A stretch of DNA of 64,000 nucleotides from Veillonella sp. (GTDB lineage Bacteria; Bacillota; Negativicutes; Veillonellales; Veillonellaceae), in contig NZ_JBGKFB010000001.1 in assembly GCF_041333735.1 (NCBI RefSeq), forward strand, positions 310,001 to 374,000, given 5' to 3'. A program made the position numbers and the translations under genes. Numbering within the stretch: position 1 is the stretch's first letter; each line of letters starts with the position of its first letter. Of this stretch, positions 8,350 through 16,615 are shown piece after piece. Under the pieces are notes generated by a model that did not search any database, was not told the DNA's origin, and worked only from the letters and a program-made list of their open reading frames with translations.

Positions 8350-10164
8350 TTATTGACCAGGTACAACTGCTGGTGTTGGCACAAGGCGTGGACCTTGAGA
8401 TGTTGTAGCCGGTTGTTTTACTACTGGAATTACAGATGCTGTAGTTTGAGCAGCTCCGGTCTTTGCTGGTTGAGCAGGTTGTGCTGGCGCAGCTTGACCA
8501 TTTGCTTGAGCGGCTGCTTCTGCTTTAGCCTTAGCTTCTGCTTCAGCTTTTGCTTTTGCCTCTGCTTCACGTTTCAAGCGCAATTCTTTTTCGAGAGGTA
8601 CCACTGGTTTATCATAAATAGTGATATCTGTTTCGAATAGACGGCCCCAAGGGAATGTAGCTTTTACTGTACGAGGGTCGACTTTTAGGTATTTTTCAGC
8701 GAAGTCTTGGATACGTTCGCCTAAGTAGCTTTCAAGACGTTCATTTAACTCGCCAGAATAACGTACATTATCTGTGCGAATAGAATCTTGCATGCGGTAA
8801 ATATCTTTACGAATATTTGCTTGGTACGCCCAGTTATCTAAGTATTGTTGAGTCAACATCTTGCGATGACCTTCTGGGCTCATAGTTTTGAGCAATACAC
8901 CTTGAGCAATGGCATAGCCTACCGTATTACTTGCTGTATTCCAACCATTGTACGCACCGATTTTATATAACATATCGCGTTTATACAAAGCAGATACTAA
9001 TGTATTGTCCGCACCATTGTTATAAGCAATGTCAGCAACGCTTACGTTTACGCCAGAATCAACAGCTTGTTGAATGCGATCTACGAAAGCATTTGTAGAA
9101 TTAGAAATCATCGGGAAGTTCTCGAAGCTTTCAGATTCGCCAGTACTTGTAGTAAGTGGTGTATTTACTGCTAATAACACAGTTGGTTTGCCTTGTGTCA
9201 CCATTGTGCCACCTACGGCTTCAACGTGTTGCGCAATTGTTTTATCAATAGTTTGGTCTTCGTAACCTGGCAAAGTTTTGCCGCCACCACCGAGTGGATA
9301 GATTACGGAGAATGTTGGTTTTTCTGTACTTTCATCAGTACGAGAACGAGCCATCAACAATAAACCAAGTTGGTCAGCACCAGGGAAGCTACCATATTTT
9401 TCAACAGGAATGTCCTTGGAGTATTTACTTAAGTAACGACTTTCCAATGCAGATTGGGACAATTGAGATGTATCGTCATGGCCCAATGCGAAGTAATCGA
9501 ATACGCCACTACGAGTTTCATCAATCAACTCTTTATTGATTTTCATGTTCTTTTGGCGACGGTCAAACCAGTCTTGTAGGTATTCTATAGGAACAGAGGC
9601 TTGAAGGCTCATCAATTTTTGAGTTTCCTCTTGTGTTAAGGAACCAGAATCTAATTTATCTTGCAATGCGGCAATTTGGAAGATAGTAGGACCATATTCC
9701 GCATAGTATGCTGGTTCAGTGCCGCCACCACTAGCACGTGGGGAGCGCATTACAGTACCGAAGCCATAGATGCGCACGTTTTTATTACGAGCTTTTAAGG
9801 ATTCAATACGTTTTAAACGGCTTTCCAACGTAGAAAGTGGAATATTGTGTTTACGAGAGTCTACGAGACCACCATAAATAAGCGTATCTGTACTCAATAC
9901 CATCACATCAGCACGACCTGCATTTTGTTCAACCCAAGCCATGATTTGATCCGCTTGACCTTGGTAGTTCTTACCAGAAATCAAATTTTGAGGTGGTGTC
10001 AATATAGTCATACCTGCTTCGCGAGCTGTATCTACAGTATATTGTAAGCTTACAGGGCGATCATCTTGAGGTACGTACAACACGGTTTCCGCATCAATTT
10101 TAATAGATGTACCAGTAGCGATGGCTGCTGCCATAAGTGCTACTTTCAACCATTTATTCGTCAT
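8350..10164 (-). CDS. Secreted DUF4127 family protein with Ala/Lys/Glu coiled tail
   Basis: A 604-residue exported protein. A signal peptide covers about residues 1-25 (hydrophobic ALMAAAIATGTS, cleavage near IDA-ET). The DUF4127 domain follows: YVPQDDRPVSLQYTVD near residue 30, then LSTDTLIYGGLVDSRKH near 95 and MRSPRASGGG near 140. The family is biochemically uncharacterised. Residues about 530-560 are a charged repeat of Lys, Ala and Glu (AEAKAKAEAEAK), followed by about 45 residues rich in Pro, Ala and Gln, like a wall-spanning or low-complexity tail. The SD AGAAGGAG is 8-9 nt before the ATG. It leads a two-gene operon with an acyltransferase. Confidence 0.85.
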   Translation of the reverse strand: MTNKWLKVALMAAAIATGTSIKIDAETVLYVPQDDRPVSLQYTVDTAREAGMTILTPPQNLISGKNYQGQADQIMAWVEQNAGRADVMVLSTDTLIYGGLVDSRKHNIPLSTLESRLKRIESLKARNKNVRIYGFGTVMRSPRASGGGTEPAYYAEYGPTIFQIAALQDKLDSGSLTQEETQKLMSLQASVPIEYLQDWFDRRQKNMKINKELIDETRSGVFDYFALGHDDTSQLSQSALESRYLSKYSKDIPVEKYGSFPGADQLGLLLMARSRTDESTEKPTFSVIYPLGGGGKTLPGYEDQTIDKTIAQHVEAVGGTMVTQGKPTVLLAVNTPLTTSTGESESFENFPMISNSTNAFVDRIQQAVDSGVNVSVADIAYNNGADNTLVSALYKRDMLYKIGAYNGWNTASNTVGYAIAQGVLLKTMSPEGHRKMLTQQYLDNWAYQANIRKDIYRMQDSIRTDNVRYSGELNERLESYLGERIQDFAEKYLKVDPRTVKATFPWGRLFETDITIYDKPVVPLEKELRLKREAEAKAKAEAEAKAKAEAAAQANGQAAPAQPAQPAKTGAAQTTASVIPVVKQPATTSQGPRLVPTPAVVPGQ

Positions 10165-10186
10165 AAATCAAATCTCCTTCTGTGTA

Positions 10187-10205
10187 GCGAGTACTCCCTA
10201 CTCGC
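10187..10205 (-). promoter_or_regulatory. Hairpin in the 5' leader of the DUF4127 gene
   Basis: GCGAGTA / TACTCGC 7-bp stem with a 5-nt loop, ending about 9 nt before the ribosome site of the gene starting at 10164. Possible mRNA stability or translation control element. Confidence 0.4.
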
Positions 10206-10292
10206 GAAATGAACTGTTTTATAATACTCTCTTTTTCTGACACTTTTATGAAATGTTCATATGCTCAATAGTATAATTATATCATTTGACTA

Positions 10293-10940
10293 TTATTTCG
10301 CAACTGGCTTGGTTTTCCCTACCTTAGGTAGACTCCAATTGTACTTGATGGCTAACAGACGAATAATGAGTACCACTGTGAAAGCACCATAAACAGCGGC
10401 ACTCTCCCAACTAGATGTAACCATTAGATAGTAAACAATGCCGCCAATAATACTAGGCAATGCATATACATCCTCTTTTAAAACAGATGGAATGCGCTGT
10501 GCTAGCATATCTCGGATAATACCGCCACCTACTGCGGTTATCGTACCTAAAAGCACAATAAAGATAGGTAACTCAGGATAGAGTTTAAAGCCTGCAGAAG
10601 CGCCTGTTACGGTAAATGATGCTAACCCTAATGCATCGGCTAATAAATAACTAGCACGACTACGAGGCCCCATCGCATGCTTGCGGTATCGGCTATTATA
10701 AATCAAGAACACGATAACTGTTACAGCTAAGACAACCGTTACGTACACTACATTTCGCAGTGAGTTCGGCGGGAAATAACCGAGTAATACATCCCGTACA
10801 ATACCGCCGCCGATAGCCGTAGCCAACGCCAATACGGCCATACCAAAGATATCCATCTTCCGAGCTACCCCAACAAGCGCACCGGATACAGCAAAGGCAA
10901 TAGTACCAATCATATCAAACATATACCATATAATATCCAT
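10293..10940 (-). CDS. TRIC-like (YadS/UPF0126) membrane protein
   Basis: A 215-residue, seven-helix inner-membrane protein made of two repeats. Each repeat has a Gly-rich turn followed by Arg-Asp: AIGGGIVRDVLLGYFPP at about 38-54 and AVGGGIIRDMLAQRIPS at about 124-140. These are the signatures of bacterial TRIC-type cation channels and UPF0126 proteins. I chose the ATG at 10940 because it has a GGGGGA site just upstream and the protein begins directly with the first helix. An upstream in-frame ATG at 11030 would add 30 non-conserved residues and overlap tadA on the other strand. Transported ion unknown (monovalent cations for archaeal and bacterial TRIC; glycine for some UPF0126 members). 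Confidence 0.85.
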   Translation of the reverse strand: MDIIWYMFDMIGTIAFAVSGALVGVARKMDIFGMAVLALATAIGGGIVRDVLLGYFPPNSLRNVVYVTVVLAVTVIVFLIYNSRYRKHAMGPRSRASYLLADALGLASFTVTGASAGFKLYPELPIFIVLLGTITAVGGGIIRDMLAQRIPSVLKEDVYALPSIIGGIVYYLMVTSSWESAAVYGAFTVVLIIRLLAIKYNWSLPKVGKTKPVAK

Positions 10941-11023
10941 AATTCCCCCATATAATCTATTCGCATAACTGCGTACACTGTGATAGACTTTATGTAAGAT
11001 ATTATACATGAAGAGGTATGCCA

Positions 11024-11566
11024 ATGACAAAAGACATTACTGTAGACATTGAAAATATGGATGAACGCTCTCGCGACGAATATTTTATGGCTATTGCTAT
11101 GGAAGAAGCGCGCAAGGCTTATGACCTTGGAGAAATCCCTATCGGTGCCATTCTCGTAAAAGACAATACCATCGTTTCACGCCATCACAATCGTCGTGAA
11201 CTCGACCATGATGCAACGGCTCATGCAGAGGTCCTCGTAATCCGCGAAGCATGCGATGTCCTCAAGCGCTGGCGGTTGACTGGTTGTACCCTGTATGTTA
11301 CGATAGAGCCGTGTCCGATGTGCGCTGGAGCCATTATCAACAGTCGTATTGATCGCGTTGTATATGGTGCAAGTGATTACAAAGGAGGCGCCGTAGAATC
11401 GCTATTCAATGTGCTCTCTCACCCAGGTTTAAATCATGAACCTGAACTAGCATCTGGTGTGCTTGGTGATGAATGTAGCCAAATCATGAAAGACTTCTTT
11501 AAGGAGCGCCGTAAAGCACGGAGGAGTACCCAAGAGGCTGAAGGGTCCGCACTCGAAATGCGGTAG
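11024..11566 (+). CDS. tadA: tRNA-specific adenosine-34 deaminase; 3' end lies inside a tRNA gene
   Basis: Deaminates A34 of tRNA-Arg(ACG) to inosine. Zinc ligands and the catalytic Glu are visible: H67-A-E69 and P-C97-P-M-C100. I prefer the ATG at 11024 over 11018: AAGAGG lies 7 nt before it, but only 1 nt before the first ATG. The reading frame does not stop before the tRNA-Ser gene at 11520. The last 15 codons (ending ALEMR then TAG at 11564-11566) are read from its acceptor, D and anticodon arms. The real tail is therefore dictated by tRNA sequence. Both must be on one transcript, ending at the 11623 terminator. Confidence 0.95.
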   Translation: MTKDITVDIENMDERSRDEYFMAIAMEEARKAYDLGEIPIGAILVKDNTIVSRHHNRRELDHDATAHAEVLVIREACDVLKRWRLTGCTLYVTIEPCPMCAGAIINSRIDRVVYGASDYKGGAVESLFNVLSHPGLNHEPELASGVLGDECSQIMKDFFKERRKARRSTQEAEGSALEMR

Positions 11567-11610
11567 GTCGGGCAACCGGCGCGGGGGTTCAAATCCCTCC
11601 TCCTCTGCCA
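11520..11610 (+). tRNA. tRNA-Ser (anticodon CGA)
   Basis: Full class II cloverleaf, 91 nt with encoded CCA. Acceptor 11520-11526 pairs with 11600-11606 (the first pair is G-U). Anticodon stem CCGCA/TGCGG surrounds the loop CTCGAAA, giving CGA. There is a long variable arm, and the T-stem carries a TTCAAAT loop. The 5' 47 nt also encode the end of tadA. Confidence 0.96.
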
Positions 11611-11622
11611 ACTAAACTATAT

Positions 11623-11652
11623 AAAGCGCTAACCATGGTTAGCGCTTTTTTT
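11623..11652 (+). terminator. Rho-independent terminator after tRNA-Ser
   Basis: 12-bp perfect stem AAAGCGCTAACC / GGTTAGCGCTTT followed by TTTTTT on the plus strand. Confidence 0.92.
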
Positions 11653-11669
11653 GTAAAGAGGCTACTACT

Positions 11670-12857
11670 ATGAAAAAATATTACCCTTATCTCATCACAT
11701 TGAGTCATATGATTAATGACTCTTGTCAAAGTGTGTTGCCTGCCCTCTTACCACTGTTCATTTATACCTATGGGCTGAGCTTGGAGCAGGCAGGTTTTCT
11801 CATCTTAGCTAATACAGCATTATCTTCATTATTACAGCCATTATTAGGCTATATTTCAGACAAGATCAATCAGCCGCGGCTCATTGCCTTTGGTGTTTTA
11901 TTATCCGCCTGTAGTACAGGTATGATGGGCTTTGTTACCTCTTATGAAAGCCTCCTTGTTTGCGCCACCTTAGCTGGTGTAGGTTCCTCTATCTTCCATC
12001 CAGAAGGCGCTAAAATTATGAACCGCCTCGGTGGTGGCAAGAAAGGTAAAGCCATGGGTACCTTTGCCATTGGTGGCAGTTCTGGCTTTGCCTTTGGTCC
12101 ACTCTTTGCAGGGGCCATCGCCTACACAGTAGGTCCACATGGACTAGCTGCTTTTACAGTAGCAGGCATTATTATATTTACCGGCCTATTCGCCCTCATG
12201 CCTCACATCGTAGCGCATGCGCGTACCATCGATCAAGCAGTAGCTACAGAAAATCCGGCTGTAGCGGCAAAACCACTCAAAAACTATTGGAAATACTTTG
12301 GTATCTTGTTCATTATCATCCTAAGCCAGTCAGTAAACTTCCGCGTTATCAATGCGTTCATTCCTATCTTCTGGACTCGCGAACTCGGTACCAGCCCAGA
12401 ACAAGGCAGCTTTGCGTTAACCGTATTCTTTAGTATCGGTATCTTCATGACATACATCGGTGGTCTATTAGGTGATAAATTTGGTCCTATTAAGATCATT
12501 AGACTATCCCTGTTAGTTTGGTTACCGGCTATGTTCCTATTAACAGAAGTTCCTAATTTCTCGCCACTTATCATGCTACCTGTAGGCTATCTCCTACTAC
12601 TCATGATTGGTGCTGCCAAAGCAATTAGCTACAGCCCAGTTATCGTACTAGGCCAAACCTATCTTGCTAAAAGTATAGGCTTTGCATCAGGCATTACCCT
12701 TGGCGTAAGCCAAACCATCGGTGGTGTTATCGCACCTGTTGTGGGTAACCTAGCAGATACCTACTCCCTACCGGTTGCTATGATGACACTCGTACCATTC
12801 CTAATAGGGGGACTTGGGGCATCATTGCTATTAAAAGATCCTAAAAAATTACAATAA
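11670..12857 (+). CDS. fsr: MFS efflux transporter of the fosmidomycin-resistance (Fsr) type
   Basis: A 395-residue, 12-helix major-facilitator protein. The N-terminus (LSHMINDSCQSVLPALLPLF) is the Fsr family pattern, with His-x-x-x-Asp in helix 1. The loop 2-3 motif reads GYISDKINQPR and the second-half counterpart is GGLLGDKFGP. A central cytoplasmic loop at about 180-205 separates the halves. Fsr exports fosmidomycin in E. coli; the natural substrate is unknown. An AAAGAGG site precedes the ATG. The gene sits alone between two terminators. The subfamily call rests on the N-terminal motif. Confidence 0.82.
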   Translation: MKKYYPYLITLSHMINDSCQSVLPALLPLFIYTYGLSLEQAGFLILANTALSSLLQPLLGYISDKINQPRLIAFGVLLSACSTGMMGFVTSYESLLVCATLAGVGSSIFHPEGAKIMNRLGGGKKGKAMGTFAIGGSSGFAFGPLFAGAIAYTVGPHGLAAFTVAGIIIFTGLFALMPHIVAHARTIDQAVATENPAVAAKPLKNYWKYFGILFIIILSQSVNFRVINAFIPIFWTRELGTSPEQGSFALTVFFSIGIFMTYIGGLLGDKFGPIKIIRLSLLVWLPAMFLLTEVPNFSPLIMLPVGYLLLLMIGAAKAISYSPVIVLGQTYLAKSIGFASGITLGVSQTIGGVIAPVVGNLADTYSLPVAMMTLVPFLIGGLGASLLLKDPKKLQ

Positions 12858-12860
12858 ACA

Positions 12861-12890
12861 AAAAGAACCCTTCAGATGAAGGGTTCTTTT
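12861..12890. terminator. Bidirectional terminator between convergent fsr and cyuA
   Basis: 13-bp stem AAAAGAACCCTTC / GAAGGGTTCTTTT with a 4-nt loop and T-runs in both directions. Confidence 0.9.
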
Positions 12891-12914
12891 ATTTTCAGCT
12901 ACACACTGTATATT

Positions 12915-14162
12915 TTAATGTTTAAGCATTTCATTCAAGATTACTATATCCGTTTCTTTCATACCTTGAGCCACAGTACCGATACTACGAATGGTATCAT
13001 CAACGGAGTATGCTACAAGGCCATCGCCTTTTTGGTAGTTCTTGTTAAGACGGGCTTGTTTATAGCCCATGAACGCGCCATCAAGGGAGATAGCAATTTT
13101 ACCTGCGCAGGATGGTTTCGCGCCATCGCATACAATACCAGATATGCTAGCAAGACCATTCACAAGAGTATTCTCGATAATATCTTTGCTATCGCCTTTC
13201 AAGAAGGCAATGCCTGCTACACTAACTACACCAGCAGATACAACGCCGCAGTAGGCGGATAGTTTACCAATACCAGATTTAACGTAAAGCGTTAACAAGT
13301 TAGCGAAAACAAGGGCACGGTACAATTCATCATCACTTTTACCAAGTTCCTCAGCAGTTGTAATGATAGGTACGGACACGGTTAAGCCTTGGTTACCAGA
13401 GCCAGAGCAGATAACTACAGGCAATGGGCACCCACTCATACGTGCATCGGATCCAGCCGCTGCACGAGCCTTACATTTCGTTTCAAGAGACGGATTTTCT
13501 TCATCCAACAATAAGAGCTGTCCAATATTGGAGCCATAATCATTAGACAAACCTTCTCGGGAAATAGCTGTATTGTATTCTACTTGCTGTTTGATTTGAG
13601 GAATGATACCAGAAATATCTGCAGACTTTGCAAATTCGTAAATGCTATCAAAGGTCATAGCATATTCTGTCTTTGCAGCCTTCTTGATTTCATTGATCGT
13701 TTCAGACACAACCTCACCATCTACAGCTACATAGGTTACATTTGTATGGTCGTTTTCAATGCGAACCACCGCTGTATGTTCATCTGTTTCTGCAGTGATT
13801 TCGATATAAAGATTATCTACGCCTTCCGCAAGTGATACTGTACAGAAGTTAGCATCTAGCAATGTGCCAAGCCATTTACGATCTTCATCTGTAGCAGATT
13901 CTAATACCTCTAGCTCACGCTCAGGGTGACCGACGATGGCACCAAGGGTAGTAGCCGCTTGAAGGCCTTTTCGACCACCAGAGTTAGGAATAACTACGGA
14001 TTTTACATTTTTTATGATATTCGCGCTGCATCGTGCGTGAATATGGTTAGGAAACTCATCTAAAACAGAGACTGCCTTCGCAGCCGCATAAGCCAATGCA
14101 ATTGGCTCAGTGCACCCGAAGGCAGGACGCATCTCTGATTGTAATAAGGAAATATAATCCAT
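12915..14162 (-). CDS. cyuA: L-cysteine desulfidase / serine dehydratase alpha-like protein (UPF0597, CyuA)
   Basis: A 415-residue protein of the SDH-alpha/UPF0597 family. It is expected to convert L-cysteine to pyruvate, ammonia and sulfide (or L-serine to pyruvate) using a [4Fe-4S] cluster. The N-terminus reads RPAFGCTEPIALAYAAA, and candidate cluster cysteines lie in RMSGCPLPVVICSGSGNQG (about 245-263) and GIVCDGAKPSCAGK near residue 345. I chose the ATG at 14162, with GGAAG 6 nt upstream and 1 nt after the ridA stop; a TTG at 14177 in frame would overlap ridA. The pairing with ridA fits, since this chemistry releases 2-aminoacrylate. Cysteine versus serine cannot be decided here. Confidence 0.85.
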   Translation of the reverse strand: MDYISLLQSEMRPAFGCTEPIALAYAAAKAVSVLDEFPNHIHARCSANIIKNVKSVVIPNSGGRKGLQAATTLGAIVGHPERELEVLESATDEDRKWLGTLLDANFCTVSLAEGVDNLYIEITAETDEHTAVVRIENDHTNVTYVAVDGEVVSETINEIKKAAKTEYAMTFDSIYEFAKSADISGIIPQIKQQVEYNTAISREGLSNDYGSNIGQLLLLDEENPSLETKCKARAAAGSDARMSGCPLPVVICSGSGNQGLTVSVPIITTAEELGKSDDELYRALVFANLLTLYVKSGIGKLSAYCGVVSAGVVSVAGIAFLKGDSKDIIENTLVNGLASISGIVCDGAKPSCAGKIAISLDGAFMGYKQARLNKNYQKGDGLVAYSVDDTIRSIGTVAQGMKETDIVILNEMLKH

Positions 14163-14163
14163 C

Positions 14164-14535
14164 TTATACTTCCGCAATAATTTCCACTTCTACCAAAGCA
14201 CCCAATGGAAGATCTTTTACTGCTACGCAAGAGCGAGCTGGTTTAGAAGTGAAATATTTAGCATACACTTCGTTGAATGCTTTGAAGTCAGCGATATCAG
14301 CCAAGAAACAAGTTGTTTTAATAACTTCGGAGAAGTCAGAACCTGCTTCAGCCAATACAGCATCAATGTTTTTGCATACTTGTTCAGTTTGCTCTACGAT
14401 ACCACCTGCAACAATGGAACCAGTTGCAGGATCGAGTGGAATTTGACCAGAAGCAAATAATAAACCGTTTACTACTTTAGCTTGAGAATAAGGACCTACT
14501 GCTGCTGGTGCTTTGTCTGTGAAAATTGTTTTCAT
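14164..14535 (-). CDS. ridA: RidA family 2-iminobutanoate/2-iminopropanoate deaminase
   Basis: A 123-residue RidA/YjgF protein. It hydrolyses reactive enamine/imine intermediates such as 2-aminoacrylate to 2-oxoacids and ammonia. Family blocks seen: APAAVGPYSQAKVVNGLLFASGQ at the N-terminus with the Tyr, and RSCVAVKDLPLGALVEVEI at the C-terminus with the catalytic-type Arg near residue 104 and the conserved Glu. It is directly upstream of cyuA with a 1-nt gap, so both are made together. This is a clear biochemical match: one enzyme forms 2-aminoacrylate and the other detoxifies it. AGGAGA site before the ATG at 14535. Confidence 0.93.
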   Translation of the reverse strand: MKTIFTDKAPAAVGPYSQAKVVNGLLFASGQIPLDPATGSIVAGGIVEQTEQVCKNIDAVLAEAGSDFSEVIKTTCFLADIADFKAFNEVYAKYFTSKPARSCVAVKDLPLGALVEVEIIAEV

Positions 14536-14652
14536 GATAATTCTCCTTTAAAAATATAATTAAAAATAATATAGATTATGCTAATGCCGCCATACTCACA
14601 TTAGTAATTACCTTGTATATGACATACTCTGTGAAAGTATATCTATAACAAA

Positions 14653-15429
14653 TTATTTAATAGATTTGAAGGCATTGTCAAATATCGTTTTGAAATAATC
14701 CCGTTGTACATCAGTAGTTACACCTACGTATAGTACCGGTTTACCTGGCTTCAACACAAATGCAGCATTTGCATAGAGCGGAGTTTGAACATCTCCATCC
14801 GCATATAATAAGCGAGAGCTTGCTGCATAAGTTTGATATTTAGTGCCTGCCACAGGATGTACTTGTTCTGCATTTTCTACAGTTAGCGTTCTAGGTTTTA
14901 TAAGTAATTCACCTGACCGAGTCTTAAGATTAGCATAGCGTTTCGGATCATTTAAAGGAACTACAGTTGTAGTTGTGGGAATTTGCTTATTAATGGCACC
15001 TAGCATGAGTTGCTCTGTAACAGGGTCAATTTGACCTTTATCAAGAGCTGCCATTGCAGCTACAAACATAGGGTCATTAGCCTTATCTTTAGCTACTTTT
15101 TGCGCAATTTGTTTAACATCTACCGCTACTACAAATGCATCCTTTTGACCTGTTTTATCGGCCCCTTGTAATTGGTATACATCAAAAGTAGTGCCAAAGT
15201 TTTGGAAAAACTCCTTTGCCATCATATTCGCCATCGAAGATTTTGAAGATTCCTCATTTAATTGTTTTTCTACAAAATCACGTGTATTTGTTTTGGATGC
15301 AGAAACAACAGTTACATTGTTAGGCACTACCATGGACCCTGCAATGGTTTGTACATCCTTAGCGAAACCTACGCCAGATACAGTACCCACTAGGCAAGCT
15401 GCACAAGCCAAGACTTTCAAAGATTTCAT
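14653..15429 (-). CDS. Secreted protein of unknown function, paralogue of its upstream neighbour
   Basis: I do not recognise the family. The 258-residue protein has a signal peptide (MKSLKVLACAACLVGTVSG, cleavage near GFA-KD). The mature part is mixed alpha/beta with no cysteine. A block FDVYQLQGADKTGQKDAF then VVAVDV at about 80-105 recurs in the upstream gene as FSVYQLQGTDKQGHH then VVVDY, so they are tandem duplicates. C-terminal blocks also align loosely (YANAAFVLKPGKPVLYVGVT against IGYAVPTDKGISLQLLM). The gene starts 1 nt after the neighbour's stop. An exported envelope or periplasmic role is inferred only from the signal peptide. Confidence 0.7.
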   Translation of the reverse strand: MKSLKVLACAACLVGTVSGVGFAKDVQTIAGSMVVPNNVTVVSASKTNTRDFVEKQLNEESSKSSMANMMAKEFFQNFGTTFDVYQLQGADKTGQKDAFVVAVDVKQIAQKVAKDKANDPMFVAAMAALDKGQIDPVTEQLMLGAINKQIPTTTTVVPLNDPKRYANLKTRSGELLIKPRTLTVENAEQVHPVAGTKYQTYAASSRLLYADGDVQTPLYANAAFVLKPGKPVLYVGVTTDVQRDYFKTIFDNAFKSIK

Positions 15430-15430
15430 A

Positions 15431-16375
15431 TTATTTACCTCCCTTGAGAGATTGTGTTTGATACATATGATTCAACTCTTTAGCCCAATAATCATAGCTA
15501 GAGTCATCAGACATTAAAAGTTGTAAAGATATACCTTTATCTGTAGGAACAGCATAACCAATTAAGGAATCACTATTTCTAAAGCCATCATATTTTAGAC
15601 TACCACGTAAATCGCCTGTCACAGCCGTACCATAACGTGTTTGAACAGATTTATATCCTACATGAGTTGCATCTAGGCTCACTTGTTTTGCCATAAAGTC
15701 TACATAGGAACGGAGCTCTTCTTTACTTTTAGGAGATAAATTCTTTTCTGTAGCAAGCATTTTATCAAAGGCACCCATAATTTGAGAAGGCAACTTATCA
15801 TTTATCGTTTTTAGAGCTTTAGCTAATTTAGCACCTTCAATAGTATTGCTTTTCAGGCCTTGTAATTGTTGTTGAGCCTTCTCTTTAGAATAGGAATCTA
15901 CATATTTAGAGATAGAGCTTTTTATTGCAGCTTTTTCTGCATCTGGAACCTTTTCTAAGATGGTTTTATTCATGCCAATTACTTGATCTATCGCGTTTTT
16001 AGAATAGTCTACAACGACTAACTGACCTACATGGTGACCTTGTTTATCGGTTCCTTGCAATTGATAGACGGAAAATCCATCTAACACATCACCCTTCATA
16101 GGTTCAACCTGTACCGGTACTTGCAATTTCAAACTAGCATTAACAGCATCAACAGCCGCTTTATTTGCCACTGAAATTATTTGGCTTTGCTCATTATTCC
16201 GTAGCTGTGCATCCGTAGGAACACGCATGACCTCTACAGCCTTCACCGTAGGAGACGTACTGCCATATAAACCATAGCCTAAATCTACTGTATCCGCACA
16301 TGCCACTGCGCCCATGCCAATAGTCAAGCATGTGGCACAAGCCAATGTCATCATTTTTTTGTTGAGAGCTCTCAT
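15431..16375 (-). CDS. Secreted protein of unknown function, first of a tandem paralogue pair
   Basis: A 314-residue exported protein with a signal peptide (KKMMTLACATCLTIGMGAVA, cleavage near ACA-DT). It shares the VYQLQG-DK-G block (about residues 95-110) with the gene at 14653 and is about 55 residues longer. The extra segment, residues about 125-215, is Lys/Glu/Gln-rich and probably helical. I chose the ATG at 16375 because GAGGTG lies 5-6 nt upstream; a GTG 12 nt earlier is in frame but lies inside that site. Function unknown. Divergent from menA across a 240-nt gap. Confidence 0.7.
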   Translation of the reverse strand: MRALNKKMMTLACATCLTIGMGAVACADTVDLGYGLYGSTSPTVKAVEVMRVPTDAQLRNNEQSQIISVANKAAVDAVNASLKLQVPVQVEPMKGDVLDGFSVYQLQGTDKQGHHVGQLVVVDYSKNAIDQVIGMNKTILEKVPDAEKAAIKSSISKYVDSYSKEKAQQQLQGLKSNTIEGAKLAKALKTINDKLPSQIMGAFDKMLATEKNLSPKSKEELRSYVDFMAKQVSLDATHVGYKSVQTRYGTAVTGDLRGSLKYDGFRNSDSLIGYAVPTDKGISLQLLMSDDSSYDYWAKELNHMYQTQSLKGGK

Positions 16376-16585
16376 AAGACACCTCACGATTTAACAATAC
16401 ATTCGTATACAGATTATATTCATAATCCATATTGCATCCATAAAGATTTCAAAAAGATAATCTATACTGCATATACTAATTATTATACTATATGGAGATG
16501 TATAACTGTATAGTCTAATTTACAACCTTTCAGTTCTGCTATACAATACTTAAATAGATATGTAAACATAGGGTATGAGAAATAG

Positions 16586-16608
16586 AAAGGAGTGCACACT
16601 TGGTGTGC
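16586..16608 (+). promoter_or_regulatory. Ribosome site separated from the menA start by a small hairpin
   Basis: AAAGGAG (16586-16592) lies 23 nt from the ATG at 16616, too far for normal spacing. A 6-bp hairpin GCACAC-TTG-GTGTGC (16594-16608) fills the gap and would leave about 8 unpaired nt. The in-frame GTG at 16592 overlaps the SD and is unlikely as a start. Confidence 0.45.
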
Positions 16609-16615
16609 TTTTATT

